Shown: piece after piece, positions 57,978-64,000 of the stretch
Layout: each line of letters begins with the position of its first letter
Position numbering within the stretch: position 1 is the stretch's first letter
Assembly (NCBI GenBank): GCA_038329845.1
Contig: JBBQNJ010000004.1
Span: forward strand, 1 to 64,000
DNA length: 64,000 nucleotides
From: JBBQNJ01 sp038329845
GTDB lineage: Bacteria; Planctomycetota; Phycisphaerae; Tepidisphaerales; Tepidisphaeraceae
Reading direction: 5' to 3'
Translations under genes and position numbers: made by a program
The notes under the pieces: generated by a model
The model's input: only the letters and a program-made list of their open reading frames with translations
The model's database searches: none
Told to the model about the DNA's origin: nothing

Positions 57978-59918
57978 ATGTCGGTCACGCTCCGCGACAT
58001 CGCCAGCGAAGTGGGCTTGAGCAACCAAGCCGTCTCCTTTGCGTTGCGCGGTCAAAGCGGGGTGGCTGCCAAGACCCGCCAGCGCGTGTTGGCGGCGGCC
58101 AGGCAGATGGGGTATCGCCCCAACGCCTCAGCCCGCGCCATCCGTTCGGGGCGTCATGCCAGCATCGGGTTGCTGCTTTCCAGCGAGCTTCAGCGCAGCA
58201 ACTTGCCGGCGCAACTGCTGGCCGGCATCGAATCGGAACTGTCCCGTCACGAGTTGATGTTGACCCTCGGGCGCATCCCGGATGAGCAACTCACCGCCGA
58301 GGGGTTCGTGCCGCGCCTGCTGCGCGATTGGGCCGCCGATGGATTGCTGATCAACTACCAGGAAGGTGCCCCGGCGCGAATGGTCGAGTTGATCGAATCG
58401 TCCCACTCCCCGGCGGTTTGGATCAACAGCAAGCGCCACGACGCCTGCGTGTACGCCGACGATTTCGCAGCCGCCCGCCAAGCCACCGAGCATCTGCTGC
58501 GCCTCGGGCACCGTCGGATCGCTTACGTGGACTATTCCCACGGCGCCAAGGGGATGGACGCCGTGCATTACAGTGCCCGCGATCGCCAGGCCGGCCACGC
58601 CGCGGCCCTGTGCGATGCCGGGCTAACGCCGCGAATCCTGCGGGCACCGACCATGATCGAAGGCGAGGCCCGCATCCAAGCCGTGGCGCAGTGGCTGGCG
58701 GCACCCGATCGCCCGACGGCGGTGCTGTGCTACAGCGCCACCTCGGCCACCCCGGTCTACTTCCAAGCTCGCCTGATGGGCTTACGGATTCCCGAGGATT
58801 TGTCCCTGGTCAGCATGGACGACACGACCACCGGCTTGCTCGGCCGGCTGTTCACCACTTGGACCGTCCCCCAACAGGCGATGGGCGTTGAGGCTGTCAA
58901 GATGTTGTGCGAGCGGATCGAAAGCGACGGAAGCTGGCTTCCCCGTCGGCGGGCGATCGAGTTTGCCGTCGTCGCCGGCGAAACCTGCGCCGCACCGGCG
59001 ACGACACTGCCCCGCGCAGCCGCTGAAGCCGACGAGTCGTTTCTACCACCGGAGTCAATCATGCGCGAGAAAAAGGCGTTTACCTTGGTCGAGCTGCTCG
59101 TCGTGGTCGGGATCATAGCGGTCCTTATCAGCATCCTCCTTCCAGCGCTGTCCAAGGTGCGGCAGCAGGCCCTGTCGGTGGCCTGCGCCAGCAATCTGCG
59201 GCAGATCGGGCAGGCATTCAATTTCTACACCAACGAGTTCAAGGGCGCCTTGCCGGCCAGCATCTGCATCAAGTATGGCCCGAGCAACACCGAAGCCTTT
59301 CGCTGGCAAGTTTACACTGCGTATCGCTATTTTCCCGGCCAATTCGAGATTTCGCCCACCACCAGCGAGTTCACCTGGGGATTCACCAAGTCCGACCCGG
59401 TCCGCAATATCTACAATTGCCCGGCCGACCAGTTCGCCATTGACTATCGCCAAGGGGGCAAACCGAAGATCTGGCAAGGCGGGGAAGGGATGAGCTACAC
59501 CGCCAACGGGAACGTGCTGCATGGCTGGAGCAGCGGGACGAGTGGGGCGGCCAAAGCGTTCAACCGAATCAGCCGCATCCAGAACACGTCCGAAGTCATC
59601 ATGCTGCTGGAGAAGAAAGGCGATGCGTTCGTGGGCAGCGTCATCGGCGGCAACAGCGTTAATCCACCCACCAGCGGAACCGGGACCGGCGACCGGATCT
59701 GGCGGCTCAGTGACGGCTACATCGCTTACGCCGGGCTTGAGAACAAGTCATCGCAATTTGGCCGCCATGGCACCGGCGAACGCCGCGACTGCCAACGCTT
59801 TTCCAATGTGCTGTTCGCCGATTTTCACGTGGACGCGGTGCCCTACGAGGTGTTATGGTCCACCGTCACCGCCGACTATGGCGTCAATGGGAAGTACCGA
59901 CAGGCTTGGGGATTCTGA
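57978..59918 (+). CDS. LacI-family regulator fused in frame to a prepilin-like (DUF1559-type) protein
   Basis: The single open frame has 646 codons. Residues 1-361 are a full LacI/GalR regulator: helix-turn-helix LRDIASEVGLSNQAVSFALR, hinge ARAIRSGRHASIGLLLSSEL and a periplasmic-binding-protein-like sensor with AARQATEHLLRLGHRRIAYV. Residue 362 is a Met that begins MREKKAFTLVELLVVVGIIA, a type IV prepilin/pseudopilin N-terminus (cleavage before Phe), followed by a domain with YNCPADQFAIDYRQGG and NVLFADFHVDAVPYEV. No stop separates them. GGAG at 59051-59054 lies six bases before the internal ATG at 59061, so the 285-residue prepilin could also be made alone. A cytoplasmic DNA-binding domain N-terminal to an exported pilin would otherwise be topologically odd. 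Confidence 0.85.
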   Translation: MSVTLRDIASEVGLSNQAVSFALRGQSGVAAKTRQRVLAAARQMGYRPNASARAIRSGRHASIGLLLSSELQRSNLPAQLLAGIESELSRHELMLTLGRIPDEQLTAEGFVPRLLRDWAADGLLINYQEGAPARMVELIESSHSPAVWINSKRHDACVYADDFAAARQATEHLLRLGHRRIAYVDYSHGAKGMDAVHYSARDRQAGHAAALCDAGLTPRILRAPTMIEGEARIQAVAQWLAAPDRPTAVLCYSATSATPVYFQARLMGLRIPEDLSLVSMDDTTTGLLGRLFTTWTVPQQAMGVEAVKMLCERIESDGSWLPRRRAIEFAVVAGETCAAPATTLPRAAAEADESFLPPESIMREKKAFTLVELLVVVGIIAVLISILLPALSKVRQQALSVACASNLRQIGQAFNFYTNEFKGALPASICIKYGPSNTEAFRWQVYTAYRYFPGQFEISPTTSEFTWGFTKSDPVRNIYNCPADQFAIDYRQGGKPKIWQGGEGMSYTANGNVLHGWSSGTSGAAKAFNRISRIQNTSEVIMLLEKKGDAFVGSVIGGNSVNPPTSGTGTGDRIWRLSDGYIAYAGLENKSSQFGRHGTGERRDCQRFSNVLFADFHVDAVPYEVLWSTVTADYGVNGKYRQAWGF

Positions 59919-59959
59919 ACATCGCCGGCGGCCCATACCCCGGAAGGATCAAGAAGCGC

Positions 59960-61870
59960 ATGACTCGTTGGCTGCTCGCGTTGGCAACATGCCTCTTCTG
60001 TCCCGTCGTCCACGCCCAATCGCATTTCGTCTTCCCGCCCGATGCTGGCGTTGTGGATGTGACCCTCGCCCCCTATGACGCCAAGGGCGACGACGACCGC
60101 GACGACACCGCCGCCATCCAGAAGGCGCTGGACGACCATCCCTCCGGCGGGTTCATCATCTTTCTTCCCGATGGCGAGTACCGCATTTCCGACACCCTGC
60201 GCTGGCCGATGGGCAAGCCCGGCGGCGGCGACGACGCCAAACGCACCGTACTGCAAGGCCAATCCACCGCCGGTGCGATTCTGAAGCTGATCGACAAAGC
60301 CCCCGGTTTTGCCGACCCCGCCAATGGCAAAGCCATGATCAACACCGGCGTCAAGCCGGCGCAGCGATTCCGCAACGGCGTACGAACCTTGACCCTCGAC
60401 ACCGGCAAAGCCAATCCCGGTGCCGTCGGGCTGCAATTCAATGCTTCCAACCAGGGATCGGTGCGAAACGTGTTGATCCGGTCCGGCGACGGCGTCGGAC
60501 CGATCGGGCTGGACCTGGGGTATACCGACGAGATCGGCCCGCTGCTGGTCAAGGATGTGGAAGTCCGTGGCTTTGACATTGGCGTGCGGACGAAACATGC
60601 CGTCAATTCGATGACCTTCGAGGGGTTGACTCTCATTGACCAGAACGTGGCGGGTTTCAGCAACGACGGACAAGTGGTGTCGATCCGGCAACTGCGCAGC
60701 CGCCAGAAGGCAGGTGTGCCGGCGCTCGTGAACGTCTCGGGCGTGGGATTGGTCACGCTGATCGAGTCGTCGCTGACGGAGGCGGGAGGGGCGGGGGGGG
60801 CGGCGACGGCCATCGACAACAAGGGCGCGATGCTGGCCCGGGACGTGCGAATCGCCGGATACGCCCATGCGATCCAGGGGCGCGATGGCAGGACGGTTGA
60901 CGGCGACATCGATGAGTTTTCATCGTCAAAGCCGCTGGCCATCTTCCCCTCGGCACCGCGCACGTTGCGACTTGCGATCGAGGAAACCCCCGTCCCCGCG
61001 GACGATCCGCTGGACCATTGGGCCGGACCGCACCAGTTCGGCGGAAATTGCGACGACAAGCTCGACGACACCGAAGCCGTGCAAAAAGCCATCGACAGCG
61101 GCGCTTCGACAATCTATTTCCCCCATCCCCCGGCCGGTGGGCAATGGATCATCGACGGGGAGGTGATCGTCCCGGCCACGGTCCGACGCATCACGGCGTT
61201 CGAGGGTCGGCTCACCGGCAAGGGAACCCTCAAGGTGACCGGCGACGCCCCCCAACCCCTGGTCATCGAGCGGATGGAGACCTCCTACCAGAAGCTCAAA
61301 CTGGTGTTGGACACCCATCGCCCGGTGGCAATCAGCGGTGTGATCTGGGGCGGCGGCGGGATCGTCGCCGGCGAGGGTGCCACACTGTTCTTCGAGGATT
61401 TTTGCGGCGGCGCGATGGAGTTCCGCGACGCCCGCGTCTGGGCGCGGCAACTCAACCTCGAACCGTCCGGCCCGCACGTCGTCAACGACGCCGGATCGCT
61501 GTGGATCCTCGGATACAAGACCGAACGCTCCGGCGAATTGGCCCGCACCACCAACGGCGGACGAACCGAAATCCTGGGCTTGTTCGCCTACGCCACCAGC
61601 GGCCCGAAGGTCGAGCCGATGTTCGCGGTGTCCGGTGCCGGCTCGGCGATGAGCGCTTCCTTCGCCGAAGCCTGCTTCAACGGCAAACCGTTCTGGACGA
61701 TCCTCGAGCAGTCGCAGGCCGGCCAGATGCGCCAGTTGTATCGCGGCCAACTCCCCGGCCGCGCCGGCGGGTCGATCTACCCGCTGATCGTCGCCATTCC
61801 CGGCGACGGCGCCGAACTCACGCCGCAAATCCCCCGCCCGCCCAAGGCGCCCGCGGCCGGCGAGCCGTAA
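59960..61870 (+). CDS. secreted tandem beta-helix protein (pectate-lyase-3 / GH55-like)
   Basis: The protein has 636 residues with a signal peptide (MTRWLLALATCLFCPVVHAQ). Two pectate-lyase-3-type starts are visible: YDAKGDDDRDDTAAIQKALD with GGFIIFLPDGEYRIS (about 30-75), and GGNCDDKLDDTEAVQKAIDS with TIYFPHPPAG (about 355-395). Each opens a right-handed parallel beta-helix, the layout of GH55-type exo-beta-1,3-glucanases. The catalytic acid cannot be assigned by eye. It lies 41 bp after the LacI-prepilin gene and is probably under its control. Confidence 0.75.
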   Translation: MTRWLLALATCLFCPVVHAQSHFVFPPDAGVVDVTLAPYDAKGDDDRDDTAAIQKALDDHPSGGFIIFLPDGEYRISDTLRWPMGKPGGGDDAKRTVLQGQSTAGAILKLIDKAPGFADPANGKAMINTGVKPAQRFRNGVRTLTLDTGKANPGAVGLQFNASNQGSVRNVLIRSGDGVGPIGLDLGYTDEIGPLLVKDVEVRGFDIGVRTKHAVNSMTFEGLTLIDQNVAGFSNDGQVVSIRQLRSRQKAGVPALVNVSGVGLVTLIESSLTEAGGAGGAATAIDNKGAMLARDVRIAGYAHAIQGRDGRTVDGDIDEFSSSKPLAIFPSAPRTLRLAIEETPVPADDPLDHWAGPHQFGGNCDDKLDDTEAVQKAIDSGASTIYFPHPPAGGQWIIDGEVIVPATVRRITAFEGRLTGKGTLKVTGDAPQPLVIERMETSYQKLKLVLDTHRPVAISGVIWGGGGIVAGEGATLFFEDFCGGAMEFRDARVWARQLNLEPSGPHVVNDAGSLWILGYKTERSGELARTTNGGRTEILGLFAYATSGPKVEPMFAVSGAGSAMSASFAEACFNGKPFWTILEQSQAGQMRQLYRGQLPGRAGGSIYPLIVAIPGDGAELTPQIPRPPKAPAAGEP

Positions 61871-61874
61871 GGTT

Positions 61875-62096
61875 TTGAGCCGCGGCGGCATTCTGTTTCG
61901 GCGCACCCACGACTTGTCCGAATTGTTGGATCAACTCACCGCGGCAAATATTCCTTGCCCCCTTCCCTTGACGCAGGCCGCCCTGCTCACCCGTTCGCGG
62001 TCGAAATGCGATATTTCCTCGTGGCTCCACCCCGCCGCCACCCGTCCGACAACCATCCCCGCCGTCACGCTATGCCCACATATGCAAGGGTGATCA
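61875..62096. pseudogene. possible remnants of toxin-antitoxin-type genes (HEPN-like and DUF433-like)
   Basis: On the plus strand, about 61890-61960 reads LFRRTHDLSELLDQLTAANI, which resembles the 'fPrTHdLeeLLdl' core of HEPN-domain proteins. On the minus strand, about 62096-61945 reads HPCICGHSVTAGMVVGRVAA then GWSHEEISHFDRE, resembling a DUF433 antitoxin ('HP.ICGt.v....v...laaGws.eEi'). Both are far shorter than the families and have no start context. The DUF433-like piece overlaps the 3' end of the esterase gene by a few bases. The evidence is motif resemblance only. Confidence 0.3.
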
Positions 62097-63878
62097 ATGC
62101 TCCTTGAGGATTTTGTCATCCGTCGCGCCGGCGGTGTTGGCATTGAGGAAGGCGTCGAGGTCGGCCTTGGCGGCCTTCTTGAACGGGGAGGTGAAGTATC
62201 CGTGGCCGCCTAGCTCGACGGAGAAGCGGCGGAACGGGCTTTTGACGGCAGCATTGTGGAACGCCAGGCCGCCGGGGACGGGGGAGAGGCCGTCGTAGGC
62301 GCCGAGGTCGATGATGTAGGGAACGGTGAAGTCCGCAGCGAAGTTCACCGGATCGACGTAGCTCGCCATCGCCGGGGGCTTCGGAACGCTGCCCCAGCCA
62401 CGATAGGCGTAGTCGGGCCAGCTCACGCCCATGCTGGTCGGGACGTGCGACTCGACCGCCGCGATCCGCGTTGGATCGAGCGCGGCGTTGGCGAGCTGGA
62501 TCGGGCCTTGGCGGCTGCCGCCGGAGAGGTAGATGCGGTCCACATCGTCGCGCGAGCGGAGATAATCGGTGATTCGAACCGCCAGCAGATAGCAGTCGAG
62601 CAGGTTGTTGTCCGCAGCGCTCACCCAACGGTTGTAGGTCGCATGTTCAGGCCAGTTCTCGTGCCCAAACGAGACGATGATGCGATTCGCATCGGTCGCT
62701 TTCTCACCGATTTTCCCCCCGAACATGGCCAGATGCTTTCCGGGAGTTCGTGGGACGCCAAGTCCCGCGGAATATTTCCGGCCGCGAACGGTCAATTCGA
62801 GGTTGTAATAGGCCGCCGCGTCGGAAGATCGCTCAGGGATCTCCGTAAGCGTTGCGTTCATCGGCTCGGCCCGCAGCGCCTTGAGTTGCTCTTGCCAGAA
62901 CTGCGTGAAATCGTCGGGACGGGTGAGCGGGGGCTTGTACTCATCGGCGGCATAGACGAACGCGCGGCGCTCGCGCTTGAGGGTCTTGCCGTCGGACGAC
63001 ATCTCGAGGTTCAGCCAATGCACGCCGGGGTCGGCCACGGCGATCTCGAGGGTCGTCTGGGCGGTGTGCCCCGCCGGAACGCTCAACGCCGGCAAGGTCG
63101 TCGGCTCGGTCGTTGTTCCGCCGACAAAGTGCGTGCCCAGGGTGTAACTCAAGACGACCTCGTGGTCCTTGCCGCCGAGATTCATCAGTTCGATCGCGTA
63201 CTTCACCGGCTCGCCGCGGGAAAATCGGGGCGCCGTGCCGTGGTGGTCGCCCACCCCCGCGAACGAGCGGATCTCGATCAAGGCGGTGGCATCGGGGGAA
63301 AGCCCGAACTCGATTCGGAACGAAAAAAGATCGGCGGGTTTTTTCCGGTTTGACGGTATCGCGCTGAGAAAGAGCCTGCCGTGGACATAGTGAAACGGCT
63401 CGGTGGATTCGAAGGCGTTGTCCTTGAGGATGAACCGTGTCACGTTGCCGAGGCTTTTGGAAGTTCCCGGGGTGACTCGGCCATCGTCGCCGACAAACGC
63501 CTGGATCGGCGCTGCGAGCTGGCACCCCCACGGCGCGCCTTCGGTTTCGATGCCGATCCCGGTGTCGTCGAAGGTGTACTCGAGGCGATTGGCGTCATTG
63601 CGGATCGCCAGCAGGCGGTCCCGCAGGTTGATGCTCGTCGCGGGTTTCTCGCCCGGGAACGGTGCCCCGATGCGCTTGGTTTTCGGATCGGCTCCAAGCA
63701 GCTCGACATCTCCCATGCGCAGGCTCACCAGCGCGCCGGAGGCATCCACCCGGGCGGCGTAGGTCTTGGCGTCGATCTGAAAGTCCCCGCCGGGGGTCTG
63801 CTTCACATCGACCGCCGCGGCGATTGAAGAGGTGAGCATCGCAAGCAGTCCGCAAATCACTAAACTCGCTCGGGTCAT
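62094..63878 (-). CDS. secreted acetyl-xylan-esterase-like hydrolase (AXE1-type)
   Basis: The protein has 594 residues with a signal peptide (MTRASLVICGLLAMLTSSIA). N-terminal beta domains (about 25-330) precede an alpha/beta hydrolase (about 335-590). The catalytic domain begins RPDDFTQFWQEQLKALRA, the usual AXE1 entry ('fdeFW...l'). The nucleophile Ser is in YLSGGSRQGPIQLANAALD (near 453), the acid in a TVPYIIDLGAYDGLSP region and His in ELGGHGYFTS (near 559). AXE1 enzymes deacetylate xylan or acetylated sugars. The ATG at 63878 has GGAGAA eight bases upstream. It converges with the beta-helix gene and has a strong promoter at the window end. Confidence 0.8.
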   Translation of the reverse strand: MTRASLVICGLLAMLTSSIAAAVDVKQTPGGDFQIDAKTYAARVDASGALVSLRMGDVELLGADPKTKRIGAPFPGEKPATSINLRDRLLAIRNDANRLEYTFDDTGIGIETEGAPWGCQLAAPIQAFVGDDGRVTPGTSKSLGNVTRFILKDNAFESTEPFHYVHGRLFLSAIPSNRKKPADLFSFRIEFGLSPDATALIEIRSFAGVGDHHGTAPRFSRGEPVKYAIELMNLGGKDHEVVLSYTLGTHFVGGTTTEPTTLPALSVPAGHTAQTTLEIAVADPGVHWLNLEMSSDGKTLKRERRAFVYAADEYKPPLTRPDDFTQFWQEQLKALRAEPMNATLTEIPERSSDAAAYYNLELTVRGRKYSAGLGVPRTPGKHLAMFGGKIGEKATDANRIIVSFGHENWPEHATYNRWVSAADNNLLDCYLLAVRITDYLRSRDDVDRIYLSGGSRQGPIQLANAALDPTRIAAVESHVPTSMGVSWPDYAYRGWGSVPKPPAMASYVDPVNFAADFTVPYIIDLGAYDGLSPVPGGLAFHNAAVKSPFRRFSVELGGHGYFTSPFKKAAKADLDAFLNANTAGATDDKILKEH

Positions 63879-63953
63879 AGTGGCGTTCTCCGGTCGTCGG
63901 CGTGCCCTGGCCGTTCTCGCGGATTTGCGGACAGACGGGGCCACCGCTATTGT

Positions 63954-63982
63954 ATTATAACTTTTGCAGGTGTAAACGTCAA
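63954..63982 (-). promoter_or_regulatory. strong sigma-70-type promoter of the esterase gene (TTGACG-N17-TATAAT)
   Basis: Read on the minus strand, TTGACG (63982 to 63977) and a perfect TATAAT (63959 to 63954) are separated by exactly 17 bp. Transcription would start about 70 bp upstream of the ATG. The -35 region lies in TTGACGTT, which also occurs in the LacI promoter region. Confidence 0.8.
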
Positions 63983-64000
63983 TGGTTTCTGCGGATCTGG

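Noticed and set aside
1..64000. tRNA, rRNA, tmRNA or RNase P RNA genes
   Set aside because: No intergenic gap showed a cloverleaf with a GTTCRA-type T-arm or other recognisable RNA core by eye; tRNAscan-SE and Infernal would be needed to exclude them fully.

Overview
The window looks like a chromosomal segment of a planctomycete, most likely of the class Phycisphaerae. The basis is high GC, the DUF1800/DUF1501 pair, LacI regulators next to prepilin-like 'FTLVELLVV' proteins, ExbB/ExbD/DUF4159/TPR envelope clusters, a membrane pyrophosphatase, a Rex repressor and many short palindromic REP-like repeats. This is family recognition by eye; no database search was run. I see no rRNA, tRNA, CRISPR array, prophage or intact transposase.

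Layout. 1-1881: a gene fragment at the left edge and a decayed site-specific DNA methyltransferase that has lost its catalytic core and carries a palindromic repeat. 1882-7250: a three-gene PilM-like envelope assembly operon. 7378-9166: a UROD/MetE-fold-like protein and the redox repressor Rex. 9277-13812: a MATE exporter coupled to a GH36-like alpha-galactosidase, with a divergent alpha/beta hydrolase. 13949-15844: a small basic protein, release factor 2 with a classical programmed frameshift, and ribosomal protein bS21. 15903-21329: an ABC exporter operon with a VapBC-like toxin-antitoxin pair between ATPase and permease. 21491-24157: a K+-independent-type H+-pyrophosphatase. 24589-27969: a histidine kinase, an Rcp1-like response regulator and a REC-GGDEF diguanylate cyclase. 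28276-30063: LepA.

30171-44670 is the most interesting block. Eight minus-strand genes (ExbD, two giant secreted TPR/beta-sandwich proteins, DUF4159, a TPR protein, ExbB, a second ExbD and a small membrane protein) are mostly joined by 1-4 bp stop/start overlaps. They converge on a secreted alpha/alpha-toroid protein. The giant proteins repeat a module with a D-x-D-rich start and an 'ETGxxTGxF'-like core. I infer a proton-motive-force-driven envelope machine with no described function.

44807-49133: DUF1800, DUF1501 and an exopolyphosphatase with an HD domain. 49270-57728: a large secreted glycoside hydrolase with two carbohydrate-binding modules, a LuxR-type regulator, two lipoproteins (one with ankyrin repeats), a 106-bp MITE-like element at a stop codon, an aldo/keto reductase and a HEAT-repeat protein. 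57978-63878: a polysaccharide locus headed by a LacI regulator fused in frame to a prepilin-like protein, followed by a secreted double beta-helix protein and a convergent acetyl-xylan-esterase-like enzyme with a near-consensus sigma-70 promoter. Sugar degradation (GH36, the large GH, beta-helix, esterase), envelope machinery and signalling dominate the window.
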